64,000 nt of DNA from Beijerinckia sp. 28-YEA-48. GTDB lineage: Bacteria > Pseudomonadota > Alphaproteobacteria > Rhizobiales > Beijerinckiaceae. Position numbers and translations under genes: made by a program. The notes under the pieces were generated by a model, which was given only the letters and a program-made list of their open reading frames with translations, ran no database searches and was not told the origin of the DNA. Every line of letters begins with the position of its first letter. Position 1 is the stretch's first letter. This document shows positions 9,173 to 18,145 of the stretch, piece after piece. The stretch covers positions 840,001 through 904,000 of the forward strand of contig NZ_FNSI01000001.1 in NCBI RefSeq assembly GCF_900104955.1, in the 5' to 3' direction.

Positions 9173-10663
9173 ATGAGCGCATCCGCAGCAACCAAGTCCG
9201 CAGCAGCCAAGTCCTCGAAGCTCGTCAGGGGCGCCACCGGCGATTGGGAAATCGTCGTCGGCATGGAGATCCACGCGCAGGTGAATTCGCGCGCCAAATT
9301 GTTCTCCGGCGCCTCGACCACCTTCGGTGGCGACGCCAACAGCCATGTCTCTCTGGTCGATGCCGCCATGCCCGGCATGCTGCCGGTGATCAACGAGGAA
9401 TGCGTCAAGCAGGCGGTGCGCACGGGCCTCGGCCTCAAGGCGCAGATCAACCTGCGCTCGGTCTTCGATCGTAAGAATTATTTTTATCCTGATTTGCCGC
9501 AGGGCTATCAGATCAGCCAGTACAAAAGCCCGATCGTCGGCGAAGGCGAAGTCGTCGTCGATGTGTCGCCGACCGAGCAGATCCGCGTCGGCATCGAGCG
9601 GCTGCATCTGGAACAGGACGCCGGCAAGTCGGTGCATGACCAGTCGCCCGACAACAGTCTGGTCGATCTCAACCGATCCGGTGTGGCGCTGATGGAAATC
9701 GTCTCAAAACCGGACATCCGTTCGGCCGACGAAGCACGCGCTTATGTTTCCAAGATGCGCACGATCCTGCGTTACATCGGCACCTGCGATGGTGACATGG
9801 AGAAGGGCAATCTGCGCGCCGACGTGAACGTTTCGGTGCGCCGTCCTGGCGAGCCTCTCGGCACGCGCTGCGAGATCAAGAACGTCAATTCGATCCGCTT
9901 CATCGGCCAGGCGGTTGATGTGGAAGCGCGGCGGCAGATCGCCATCCTGGAAGATGGCGGCAGCATCGATCAGGAGACCCGTCTCTTCGACCCGGCGCGC
10001 GGTGAGACGCGTTCCATGCGCTCCAAAGAGGAGGCGCACGACTATCGGTATTTCCCCGACCCGGATCTCCTGCCGCTCGAATTCGATCAGGCGTTCGTGG
10101 ATGCGCTTGCGGCGGAATTGCCCGAGCTGCCGGACGCCAAGATCGCCCGCTTCATGAACGACTATGGGCTGCAGGCTTACGACGCCAACGTGCTGGCGAG
10201 CGAACGCGAGTCCGCTGAATATTTCGAAGCCGTTGCCCGTGGGCGAGACGCCAAGACGGCGGCCAACTGGGTGATCAACGAACTGTTCGGCCGGTTGAAC
10301 CGGGAAGGCATCGAGATCACGGCTTCGCCGGTTTCGGCCGAGCAGCTTGGCGCCATCCTCGACCTGATGGCGGCCTCCACCATCTCCGGCAAGATCGCCA
10401 AGGACGTGTTCGAGATCGTTTGGAAGGAAGGCGGCGACCCGCACGCCATCGTCGACGCGCGCGGCATGAAGCAGGTCACCGACACCGGTGCGATCGAGGC
10501 GGTGATCGATGCCATCGTCGCCGACAACGCGGACAAGGTCGCGCAGGTTCGGGTGAAGCCGACGATGCTTGGATGGTTCGTCGGACAGGTCATGAAGCAG
10601 AGCGGCGGTAAGGCTAATCCGCAGGTCGTGAACGACCTCCTGAAGCGCAAACTCGAACTCTAA
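9173..10663 (+). CDS. gatB: Aspartyl/glutamyl-tRNA amidotransferase subunit B
   Basis: 496 residues. This subunit binds the mischarged tRNA, phosphorylates the acyl group and accepts ammonia from GatA. Visible landmarks are [18 protein letters not shown] near residue 26, DFDRK-like [36 protein letters not shown], and the C-terminal GatB/YqeY helical domain that grips the tRNA elbow. The ATG at 9173, preceded by GGAAG, is preferred over an in-frame start 60 nt upstream that lies in the palindromic repeat. Confidence 0.96.
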   Translation: MSASAATKSAAAKSSKLVRGATGDWEIVVGMEIHAQVNSRAKLFSGASTTFGGDANSHVSLVDAAMPGMLPVINEECVKQAVRTGLGLKAQINLRSVFDRKNYFYPDLPQGYQISQYKSPIVGEGEVVVDVSPTEQIRVGIERLHLEQDAGKSVHDQSPDNSLVDLNRSGVALMEIVSKPDIRSADEARAYVSKMRTILRYIGTCDGDMEKGNLRADVNVSVRRPGEPLGTRCEIKNVNSIRFIGQAVDVEARRQIAILEDGGSIDQETRLFDPARGETRSMRSKEEAHDYRYFPDPDLLPLEFDQAFVDALAAELPELPDAKIARFMNDYGLQAYDANVLASERESAEYFEAVARGRDAKTAANWVINELFGRLNREGIEITASPVSAEQLGAILDLMAASTISGKIAKDVFEIVWKEGGDPHAIVDARGMKQVTDTGAIEAVIDAIVADNADKVAQVRVKPTMLGWFVGQVMKQSGGKANPQVVNDLLKRKLEL

Positions 10664-11315
10664 ATCGGTCGAATCATACCACCCCGATTCGGGGCAGTTG
10701 CGCGATTTTGGGTTTTGGCGGTGATCACAAGCGCCAAAATTTTCTCTATTCCCAAAATTTTTTTTGAGGTGTTGCCGACGCGTCGGCGACACCCTTCGGA
10801 ATGCTTGCGCGTTAATCCGTAAACACGCGCCGGCATCCTTTGACTCGCTGCCTTCGACGTCATGCGCGAAGCGTCGGCGCTGATGCGATGATGATCGATG
10901 CGATTGCGATGCGCCACCTTGCACCGATGAGAATCGGAAGCCGTTGCGCTTTACGTCGTCAATTCAGTTTTTCAGGAGAATCAATGAGTTTTCTTATTGA
11001 ATCGATCTGCGGTGCATCTAAGCGAAGATCATCGCTTGATGCTTCTTGGCATCGCGGCGATGCGCGAAGGGAATGGATTGAAAGGGCGTGATGACCCACG
11101 TCGATGGTGGGTACACTTTCTTGAATCCGGATCGATAAGTCTGCGTGTTGGATGCGTCGTCGGACGTGTTGGAAAGAGCGTCGCGACCATGCTGAAAGGC
11201 CCCGCAACACGGCTTGTTGCGCGCAGACGACTTGCACAACTAGTTAACCTCGCTAACTTATGTCTGCCTGATGCCGACGAAAGCTCGTCGGCTGTCAACT
11301 TAGAGGGGACCTCAG
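10664..11315. other. 650-base region without a recognisable protein gene
   Basis: Two hairpins follow gatB: CCCCGA/TCGGGG (10682-10694), and TTTTGGCG/CGCCAAAA (10713-10739) followed by TTTTC, a plausible terminator. The region then turns AT-rich (10738-10770) and carries repeated GATGCGAT-like words around 10880-10912. A 35-codon frame at 10984-11091 has an AGGAG box but no recognisable protein. The remainder is probably a promoter and long 5' leader for the histone-like gene at 11316. Confidence 0.5.
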
Positions 11316-11441
11316 ATGGCTAAGGCAGCTAAGCGTAAACCGGCCAAGAAGGCCGTGAAGAAAGCAGTGAAGAAGGCGACCGCCAAGAAGAAGGTTGCCA
11401 AGAAGAAGACCGCCAAGAAGAAAGCTTCTAAGAAGAAGTAA
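11316..11441 (+). CDS. Histone H1-like Lys/Ala-rich small protein
   Basis: 41 residues made almost only of Lys, Ala, Val and Thr, with repeated AKKK/VKKA units (start MAKAAKRKPAKKAVKKAVKK, end KKASKKK). The composition matches eukaryotic H1 tails and bacterial HC1/AlgP-type tails, so non-specific DNA or RNA binding is likely. A good GAGGGGA box precedes the ATG by about 6 bases. It stands alone with its own terminator, which supports a real gene despite the small size. Confidence 0.85.
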   Translation: MAKAAKRKPAKKAVKKAVKKATAKKKVAKKKTAKKKASKKK

Positions 11442-11610
11442 GTGGCTTTCGGGCGGACCGGCTTAGGCTGGTCAGGCTCGAAGCGCTGACCAGACTTCAG
11501 CGGTTCGGAGACATAAGCGAAATGTTTTGGTCGGCCTGTTTGCCGAGGGGTTACCTCCAGACAGTCTAGGCAATTAACAGATCGTTTCGTTCAGGTCTCA
11601 TCTTCATCTG

Positions 11611-11646
11611 GTCCCTCGCATGGCAACATGCGGGGGACTATTGTTT
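11611..11646 (+). terminator. Intrinsic terminator
   Basis: Stem GTCCCTCGCAT / ATGCGGGGGAC (11 bp with one G-T pair, 6-nt loop) followed by TATTGTTTT. It lies downstream of the histone-like gene; no gene occupies 11442-11610. Confidence 0.75.
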
Positions 11647-11728
11647 TGGGGCCTGCGGTTGGGGGGCTTTTGCCACTCCCACCTTGAGGGCCTCGGCCCT
11701 AAGACGCGGGCCTTCGACGCCCTGGAGC

Positions 11729-12112
11729 CTAGCGCTTGTCGCGCCGGTTTTGCTGGGCGCAGTCCTGGGCGAAGTCGCGCCAGAGACGGCCCGCCGCGGT
11801 TCCATCCAGTTTCATCGCCTGCCAGCGGGTGGCGCAATAACGCAGCGTCGCGCGGTCGAGGGGCGGGCGTTCCACCTCTGTCTCGGGACGGGCGGCGGGT
11901 GGTTGCGGCTCGGTAGCTGGTGCCGGCTGATCGAGGTTTGGCGGGCGGGGCGGCGGCAGTGGGACATTGGTCGGAAGCGTCGACCGCGTGCCTTGGGCAA
12001 GCGCGGGAGTGATGGCGACCGAGGCAAGCACTGACCCGATCGAGAGGATAAGCGAACAGATCGCGCCGGGGCGGTACACCAGCCATCGCCGGGTGCTTGT
12101 GTTTCCCATCAT
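11729..12112 (-). CDS. Secreted Pro-rich protein with conserved Cys-containing C-terminus, unknown function
   Basis: 127 residues. An N-terminal membrane/signal segment (SLILSIGSVLASVAITPALAQ) is followed by a Pro-rich linker (VPLPPPRPPNLDQPAPATEP) and a small C-terminal domain with RYCATRWQAMKLDGTAAG and WRDFAQDC. The two cysteines and the W..MK..G....WR.F...C pattern recur in short exported proteins of this bacterial order. Function unknown. Confidence 0.7.
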   Translation of the reverse strand: MMGNTSTRRWLVYRPGAICSLILSIGSVLASVAITPALAQGTRSTLPTNVPLPPPRPPNLDQPAPATEPQPPAARPETEVERPPLDRATLRYCATRWQAMKLDGTAAGRLWRDFAQDCAQQNRRDKR

Positions 12113-12475
12113 GAGCCTTTCAGGCCACAGGATGACCGCACATGCAAGGGTGCAGGCGCTTCTACGCGATGCGCATGCATGCCGGTGGCGGAATAAAGCA
12201 TCTTACTCCGCATGAATCTCCTTCGCGATGAATCTCCCGTGGGAAAATGGCGTTTCGTCTGACGGAAAGTTGGACGGAGATGTCCGCCGATGGTGGCACA
12301 CCTTGGGCTTCAGTTGGCCCCTTGCGTCGTTCAGGCACCCGAGTACGATCCTCGCGAGAGACGGGTAGTAAACCCGCCGCTGGGAGAGCGCCCGCATCGA
12401 AGTCGGACAAAGTTGGACACGGCACGCCTGGAGATTTCAGCGGCTAACTCCAGGGCTTGGGAAGGAAATTGCGAG
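12113..12475. other. Intergenic region upstream of the MetE-like gene
   Basis: 363 bases with no credible coding frame. It is the promoter region for two divergent genes. A short hairpin (GGACGGAGATGTCCG) occurs at about 12272. I see no SAM or cobalamin riboswitch signature despite the methionine-synthase-like gene downstream. Confidence 0.45.
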
Positions 12476-13612
12476 ATGAGCGCTGGTGATGTGAAAGCCG
12501 AAAGCAGAGCGTCGGACTACCGGTGCGATCAGGTCGGCAGTCTGTTGCGGCCGCCCCATCTCCTCGATGCGCGGGATGCTTTCAAGACGGGCCAGATCGA
12601 TCGCCAAGCCCTGCGGGCGGCGGAAGACAAGGCGGTGCTGGAAGTTCTGCAGGTGCAGAAAGACGCTGGCATGGCGATCTTCACCGATGGCGAGATGCGG
12701 CGCGATTCCTGGCAGACGGTGTTCAGCGAGGCGGTTGACGGGTTTGAGGAAAAATATCCGATCCGGGAGTTTAAGCGGCCGGATGGCACCGTCGCCCGGT
12801 TGCAGATGCATACCAAGGCGATCACCGGCCAGGTGCGGCAAAAGCAGCGACTGGCCGGTGTCGATGCCGCCTTTCTGAGCGGCCACGCGCCGGGGCCGTT
12901 TAAGATCACCATGCCGAGCCCGGCGATGATCGCACGGCAGAGCTATCGCCGCGGCGATACGGACAAAGCCTATCCCGATGCCAACGCGCTGCGCGTCGAT
13001 CTTGGTGACATTGTCACGGGCGAAATGAAGGCGCTGGCGCGGGAAGGGTGCGCCTATCTCCAACTCGACGAGGGCTTCACCGTCTATGCCGATCCGGCGC
13101 GGCTAGCGATCATGGTGGAGGAGGGGCTCGACGCCGACCAGGCGCTCGAGGAAGACATCGCGTTGGAAAATGCCTGCTACGACGCGGTGCGCCGGCCGGG
13201 GCTGACCTTGGCGATGCATCTGTGCCGGGGCAGCCGTGCTGGTTTCGCGCGCGGCAAGGGTGGCTATGACTGGCTGGCCGAACGTCTGTTCGAGCTGCTG
13301 CATGTCGATCGCTATCTGCTCGAATATGACAGCGACAAGGTGGGCGGTTTCGAGCCGTTGCGGCATCTGCCCAAGGGCAAGGTGGCGGTGCTGGGCCTGG
13401 TCAGCAGCACGAACCCGCGTCTTGAAAGCCGCGATGAATTGCTGCGCCGCATCGAGAGCGCTGCCGAACACTGCCCGATCGAGCGCCTCGCCATCAGCAG
13501 CCAGTGCGGTTTTCAAGGCGCGGCGACCCGCGACGGGGCGCATATGAGCTTCGACGATCAGCGCCGCAAGCTGGAGCGGATCGGTGAGGTTGCCCAAGAG
13601 GTTTGGGGCTGA
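12476..13612 (+). CDS. Cobalamin-independent methionine synthase (MetE C-terminal)-like methyltransferase
   Basis: 378 residues, equivalent to only the catalytic C-terminal barrel of MetE. The four zinc ligands expected of the family are present: His and Cys in AMHLCRG, Glu in LLEYDSD and Cys in SSQCGF. FTDGEMRRDSW and LQLDEGF line the barrel. Stand-alone proteins of this type use assorted methyl donors, and their substrate is not predictable from sequence. The ATG at 12476 is chosen over upstream starts because conserved sequence (DQVGSLLRPP) begins about 18 residues later. A Bug binding protein gene follows, which suggests a catabolic demethylation role. Confidence 0.85.
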   Translation: MSAGDVKAESRASDYRCDQVGSLLRPPHLLDARDAFKTGQIDRQALRAAEDKAVLEVLQVQKDAGMAIFTDGEMRRDSWQTVFSEAVDGFEEKYPIREFKRPDGTVARLQMHTKAITGQVRQKQRLAGVDAAFLSGHAPGPFKITMPSPAMIARQSYRRGDTDKAYPDANALRVDLGDIVTGEMKALAREGCAYLQLDEGFTVYADPARLAIMVEEGLDADQALEEDIALENACYDAVRRPGLTLAMHLCRGSRAGFARGKGGYDWLAERLFELLHVDRYLLEYDSDKVGGFEPLRHLPKGKVAVLGLVSSTNPRLESRDELLRRIESAAEHCPIERLAISSQCGFQGAATRDGAHMSFDDQRRKLERIGEVAQEVWG

Positions 13613-13650
13613 GATCGAGCTCAGTTGATCCGGCAGAGGGAGGGCAGGTG

Positions 13651-14643
13651 ATGCGCGTCAGATTTCTGCGCCGATGGAGCGCCGTCGTTGCCCTTGTCTG
13701 TCCTCTCGCCTTTCCTCTGGCTCTGGCGTCATGGCCGGCGCTGGCGGCCTATCCCGACCACCCGATCAAGGTGATCTGCACCTATGTGGCGGGCGGCGGT
13801 GGCGACCTGATGGTGCGCTATTACGCGAAGGGGCTCAGCGACCTGACCGGTCAGCCGGTCATCGTCGAGAACCGTCCGGGCGCCAACGGCCATGTCGGCA
13901 ATCAGGCCGCGATGGATGCCAAGCCGGATGGCTATACGCTGTTGATCACCGGCGCCTCGGCCTATGTCGGCAATCCGCTGTTCATGAAGAGCGCCGATTA
14001 CGATCCGGTCACGGCGTTGAAGGCGGTAGCGACCTTGAACGAGTTGGGTCTGGCGCTGGCTGTCAATCCGAAGCTCGACGTGCATTCGGTCGCCGACCTG
14101 ACCAGGTTCATCAAGGAGAAGAACGGCCGGGCCCGCTATGGTGCGCAGACGTCGAGCGCCATGGTCGCCGCCAGCCTCTTTCTGCAGAAGATCGGCGCCG
14201 AGGCGACACAGGTTAACTACAAAAGCGCTGGCGATGCCGCCGGCGACACGACCGCCGGTCTGATCGATTTCTTCTTCCCCGACATTACGCTGGCCATGGC
14301 GCAGGCCGCGCAGGGGCGGCTGCGCCTGCTGGCCTCGACGCCGGCCACGCCGGTGTCGGCGGCGCCTAGCCTGCTCACCATGCAGCAGGCGGGCGTGCCC
14401 GACTTCGCCTATTCGGTGATCTGGGCCGCCTGGTTTCCCAAGGATACGCCCGATGCGATCGTCAACCAGATGCACGGCTGGCTGACCGAGATCGTCAAAC
14501 GGCCGGAGACCAAGAAATTCCTGTTCGGCGTCGGCGCCGATCAGCGCATTTCGCAATCGCCCGAGGATATGGCGCGGATCGTCAAAGCCGAATTCGAGAA
14601 CTGGAAGAAGATCGCCGAGGCGGCGAAGATCCAGAAGGAATAG
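13651..14643 (+). CDS. Tripartite tricarboxylate transporter (Bug family) solute-binding protein
   Basis: 330 residues. A signal peptide ending near SWPALAA precedes the mature start YPDHPIKVICTYVAGGGGD, typical of the family. VIVENRPGANGHVGNQAA (about residues 72-89) and KPDGYTLL are hallmark segments. It should bind an organic acid in the periplasm. The ATG at 13651 follows a GAGGGCAGG box. No TctA/TctB membrane genes are present, so it must share a transporter or act as a sensor. Confidence 0.9.
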   Translation: MRVRFLRRWSAVVALVCPLAFPLALASWPALAAYPDHPIKVICTYVAGGGGDLMVRYYAKGLSDLTGQPVIVENRPGANGHVGNQAAMDAKPDGYTLLITGASAYVGNPLFMKSADYDPVTALKAVATLNELGLALAVNPKLDVHSVADLTRFIKEKNGRARYGAQTSSAMVAASLFLQKIGAEATQVNYKSAGDAAGDTTAGLIDFFFPDITLAMAQAAQGRLRLLASTPATPVSAAPSLLTMQQAGVPDFAYSVIWAAWFPKDTPDAIVNQMHGWLTEIVKRPETKKFLFGVGADQRISQSPEDMARIVKAEFENWKKIAEAAKIQKE

Positions 14644-14680
14644 GCGCCACGCGCGATCCTGATCGCTTGCCGCAACCTTG

Positions 14681-14829
14681 GTGTCATACCGGACACGCAA
14701 AGCGTGATCCGGTATCCAGGGGCAAGTGGTCGGATGCCAAGTGACGGCCGCTCATAGGCCTGCAAAGCGAATATGTCAGCGTTTGCCCTGGATCCCGGAT
14801 CACCTGCTGCGCAGGCGTCCGGGTGACAC
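14681..14829. repeat. Long intergenic inverted repeat (REP-like)
   Basis: The ends GTGTCATACCGGAC (14681) and GTCCGGGTGACAC (about 14817-14829) are near-perfect inverted copies. Inside them GGTATCCAGGGGCAAG pairs with GTTTGCCCTGGATCCC. The unit can fold into one 149-nt hairpin between two convergent genes and may stop both transcripts. It resembles the GTCATNCCGGAC...GGGATCCAGGG repeats of the order. Confidence 0.7.
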
Positions 14830-14846
14830 AGAGCAGGCGACTAAGG

Positions 14847-15791
14847 CTACGTCACCACGGACTCAAAGAAGCGCGGCGACAGTTCCGGTCCCCATTGCGC
14901 CAGGTTTTCCTGGGTGGCTGGATAGTCGCCGGGCGGCACGCTGGCGTTGAGCAGGTCGCCATCGGCGTAGTGTTCGAAAATATGGCCCCAGGGGCTGCGC
15001 CAATAATCGAAGACCTGGCTGCCGAGCAGGTGGCGGCCAACACCCCATTCCTGCTTCCAGCCCTTGCCCTGTAGCCAATAGTGCCCGAGCTGAACGGCAT
15101 CCGGATCCTGCACTTCGAACGAGACGTGGTGGACGTTGATGTCGCCGGGGGCGTGCAGGGCGAAGATGGTGTGATGATCGGCCGGCTTGTCGCCGCGATT
15201 GCAGCGCATGAACGTGCCGAGCGTCACCTTCGGATCGTCGGGCACGTGCAGGCGGTCCGTCACCAGCATGCCGAGCGTGTTGACGAACCAGTCGCGGGCG
15301 GCGCTGCCGTCGGTGAACTTCAGCACGCAGTGGCCGAGCCGGATGATCTTGGCGGACTCGTTCTTTGGCCGTTGCAGTTCGAACAGGCGGTTCTTCTCGT
15401 AGCCGAAATTGATCGCCAGCGGGTCGCGGATGTCGATGCGCTCGGTGCGCTTGATGCCATGCACCAGATCGATCCGATAGCCGTCGGGGCCTTGCAGGCG
15501 CACGCGCTTGCCGCCGCCGGGCGCATCGATGGTCTCGATGGCGGAAGAACCGGGCAGGCGCGCCGCCTCTTCAAGTTCGGCCTCCGAGCCCGCCAACATG
15601 CCGACGGCCGCGAAACCGGGCTCGCCTTTCTCGGTCACGTGAAGATAGGGATAGTCGCCGGCGCCGCGCATGTAGAGTTTGTCGGGCTCGCGCAGTGCGC
15701 GATACATGCCGAAATCGATCAGAAACTGTTCCATCTTGTCGAGATCGGGCGCCCGATACACGACATAGACGATATCCTGCACCTTGATCAT
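14847..15791 (-). CDS. Extradiol-type VOC family dioxygenase
   Basis: 314 residues with two VOC domains, the architecture of type I extradiol ring-cleavage dioxygenases. In the C-terminal domain the 2-His-1-Glu iron ligands are visible as RLGHCVLKF, NVHHVSF and GHIFEHYADGD. The N-terminal domain (KVQDIVYVVYRAPDLDKMEQF) is the non-catalytic copy. The ATG at 15791 has an AGGGAGG box upstream. It should open a catechol-like ring; the substrate is unknown. It is divergent from the PEP mutase-like gene. Confidence 0.85.
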   Translation of the reverse strand: MIKVQDIVYVVYRAPDLDKMEQFLIDFGMYRALREPDKLYMRGAGDYPYLHVTEKGEPGFAAVGMLAGSEAELEEAARLPGSSAIETIDAPGGGKRVRLQGPDGYRIDLVHGIKRTERIDIRDPLAINFGYEKNRLFELQRPKNESAKIIRLGHCVLKFTDGSAARDWFVNTLGMLVTDRLHVPDDPKVTLGTFMRCNRGDKPADHHTIFALHAPGDINVHHVSFEVQDPDAVQLGHYWLQGKGWKQEWGVGRHLLGSQVFDYWRSPWGHIFEHYADGDLLNASVPPGDYPATQENLAQWGPELSPRFFESVVT

Positions 15792-15960
15792 TAGGCGTCC
15801 TCCCTGGTGGCCCGCTGGCCTCCCTCGCCGGGCGGTAAGCTTCCACCTTTTTCCCTGGATGTGAAGGCCTTTGAGTGGCAAAGCAGGCCTGCATGGCGAA
15901 CGTGTCCTGGCGACGTATCCTGGCAGGCGTGGGCAGGCGAATTTTGCTGGAGGAGACGAC

Positions 15961-16962
15961 ATGACAGACCAATTCATCCATCCCGAGAAGCGCAAGCGGC
16001 AGGCGTTCCGGGCGCTTTTGGCCAAGGACGGGCTGACGGTGATGCCGGGCGGTTTCAGCCCGATGTATGCCAAGATCGCGGCCAGGGCCGGGTTCGAATG
16101 TTTCTTTGTCGCTGGATCGCAGATGTCGGCGTTCCTGCTTGGGGTTCCCGATACCGGCGTGATCGGCTTGCGCGACATCTGCGACCATGCCCGCCATGTC
16201 GCCGCGCGCTCGGACATTCCGATCCTGCTCGATGCCGACACTGGTTTCGGCAATGCGGTGAACGTGCATTTCAGCGTGCAGGAGATCGTCCGCGCCGGTG
16301 TCGCCGGCATGTCGATCGAGGATCAGGAGGCGCCGAAAAAATCCGGCACCAGCGCCGGCCGCCGGGTGATCCCGAAAGAGGAGATGGTCGGCAAGTTGCG
16401 CGCGGCCGTGGCGGCGCGTGATGCCATCGATCCCGATTTCGTCATCTGCGCGCGCTGCGATGCCATCGGCGCGGAAGGATCGAGCGCGGAGGATGCGATC
16501 GACCGCTGCGTCGCCTATGCCCGCGACGGTGGTGCCGATCTCGTCTGGCTCAACTCAGCCAAGTCGCTTGAGCAATTGCAGGAGGTCTGCAAGGCGGTGC
16601 CCGCGCCGGTACTAATGATCTGGGGCGGGACGCCGCCGGGGCCTGACTTCGAGGCGCTGGAGAAAACCGGCCTGCGCATCGCGCTCTATCCGACCTTGGC
16701 GGCGTCGGCGGGCATGCAGGCCGCCTGGCATGTGCTGGCCGACTTCAACAAGCGCGGCGTCGCGGCGCTGAGCGACTGGCGCAAGAGCATCGCCAGCAAT
16801 CCGTTCGGCGCCCTCGAGTTCGCCGAAATGACCGGCTACACCGGCGTGCGCGACCTGGAGGCCAAATATCTGCCGCAGGACGCGCAACGCGATTACGACA
16901 CGACCTATGGTCATGTCTCGCCGCTGGGCTTCGGCGATGGGCCAGACAAAGCCAAGACATGA
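15961..16962 (+). CDS. Isocitrate lyase/PEP mutase superfamily protein with Ser at the catalytic Cys position
   Basis: 333 residues with the PEP mutase-type barrel. LLDADTGFGNAVNV carries the Mg-binding aspartates, and SIEDQEAPKKSG is the gate loop. Lyases of the superfamily have K-(K/R)-C-G-H here, whereas this protein reads KKSGTSAG, so the general-acid cysteine is replaced by serine. That argues against true (methyl)isocitrate lyase and for a decarboxylase, hydrolase or mutase activity on an oxaloacetate-like acid. The ATG at 15961 has a GGAGGAGA box. Confidence 0.85.
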   Translation: MTDQFIHPEKRKRQAFRALLAKDGLTVMPGGFSPMYAKIAARAGFECFFVAGSQMSAFLLGVPDTGVIGLRDICDHARHVAARSDIPILLDADTGFGNAVNVHFSVQEIVRAGVAGMSIEDQEAPKKSGTSAGRRVIPKEEMVGKLRAAVAARDAIDPDFVICARCDAIGAEGSSAEDAIDRCVAYARDGGADLVWLNSAKSLEQLQEVCKAVPAPVLMIWGGTPPGPDFEALEKTGLRIALYPTLAASAGMQAAWHVLADFNKRGVAALSDWRKSIASNPFGALEFAEMTGYTGVRDLEAKYLPQDAQRDYDTTYGHVSPLGFGDGPDKAKT

Positions 16963-17025
16963 TCCTAAAGGCTCAGCAAAGGCTCTAGGCAAGGCCCTAG
17001 GATGACCGCTGAGCCCGTTCGTCGT

Positions 17026-18000
17026 TTATTCGACGCTGAGGCCGAGGCTTTGTACCATGGTGCGCCAGCGCGCGATTTCGCGCCGGAAATAGTCCTCGGC
17101 TTCTTGTCTGCCCGCGTTCATCGGATTGAAGCCGATAGCGATCAGGCGTTCGCGGATCGCCGGCTCGCGGACGATCTCGTCGATCTGCTTGTTGAGTGTG
17201 TCGATCTCAGCGGAGGGCGTGGCGGAGGGGGCGAAGAAGCCGACCCAGGACTGGGCGGTGAAATCCTTAAAGCCGCTCTCCGAGAAGGTCGGGACTTTCT
17301 CGATCACCGCGATGCGCTGCGGCGAGGCCACGGCAAGGCCGCGCAACTGGCCGCCGGCGACCTGGGCGGCAAAGCCCGACAGCGACGAGACGACAAGCGG
17401 CACATGGCCGCCCAGCACCGCATTGGTGGCATCGGGACCGCCGCGGAACGGCACATGTTTGGCGTCGACCTTGACCAGTTCGCGGAAGAAATATTCAGCC
17501 GCGATATGGGAGCTCGTGCCAATGCCGGCGGTGGCGAAGGCGATTTCCTTGCCTCTGTTCTGGGCGACGAAGTCGCTGAGCGACTGCGCCGAACTGTCGG
17601 GGTTGATGGCGAACACCTCTGGCGTCGTGGCGACGACGGCGATCGTCTTCAACTCGTCGGCGGAGAAACCCTTGTTGCGATAGAGCGTCTCGTTGATGGC
17701 GAGCGCCGCCGTCGACATCAGCAGGGTAGCGCCATCGGGCGTGGCGCTGATCACGGCGCGGGTGGCGATATTGGCGCCGGCGCCTGGTCGGTTTTCGACG
17801 ACGATCTTGCGCTGATATTTCTCGCCGAGCCGATTGCCGACCACCCGGGCGATGGAATCGGCCGAGCCGCCCGCCGCGAAACCGACGATGAGGGTGAGGA
17901 TCGAGCCTGGCGTCTGCGTTTGCGCCTGCGCGCTGGTGATCTGCGCACTCGTGCTCGCGGCCAAAAGCATCGCGACAGCGAAAAAGTTCGCCCTCTTCAT
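17026..18000 (-). CDS. Tripartite tricarboxylate transporter (Bug family) solute-binding protein
   Basis: 324 residues. The signal peptide MKRANFFAVAMLLAASTSAQ precedes LTLIVGFAAGGSADSIARVV, then IVVENRPGAGANIATRAV and the TPDGATLL segment. It is a periplasmic carboxylate-binding protein, the second of four in this window, again without membrane subunits nearby. It lies downstream of the IclR gene on the same strand after a 145-nt gap, so it may have its own promoter. Confidence 0.9.
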   Translation of the reverse strand: MKRANFFAVAMLLAASTSAQITSAQAQTQTPGSILTLIVGFAAGGSADSIARVVGNRLGEKYQRKIVVENRPGAGANIATRAVISATPDGATLLMSTAALAINETLYRNKGFSADELKTIAVVATTPEVFAINPDSSAQSLSDFVAQNRGKEIAFATAGIGTSSHIAAEYFFRELVKVDAKHVPFRGGPDATNAVLGGHVPLVVSSLSGFAAQVAGGQLRGLAVASPQRIAVIEKVPTFSESGFKDFTAQSWVGFFAPSATPSAEIDTLNKQIDEIVREPAIRERLIAIGFNPMNAGRQEAEDYFRREIARWRTMVQSLGLSVE

Positions 18001-18145
18001 TCCGTTTCCTCCCCATGTCGGCTGACGCCGTTACAGGCAAGCTAGGACGAGTGTGGCGGGGCTTGCAAGCATAGCCAGGGAGATGCGTGCCGGCGCGTCA
18101 CGCGAATGTGACCCGGTACTTTACGTTGCGATTTATTTGGCAGTC

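Noticed and set aside
10984..11091. 35-codon frame with an AGGAG box (MSFLIESICGASKRR...)
   Set aside because: A possible leader peptide, but composition and length give no support beyond the ribosome-binding site; described within the leader region instead.
12113..12475. Possible SAM or cobalamin riboswitch before the MetE-like gene
   Set aside because: I searched by eye for the conserved cores of these riboswitches and found none.
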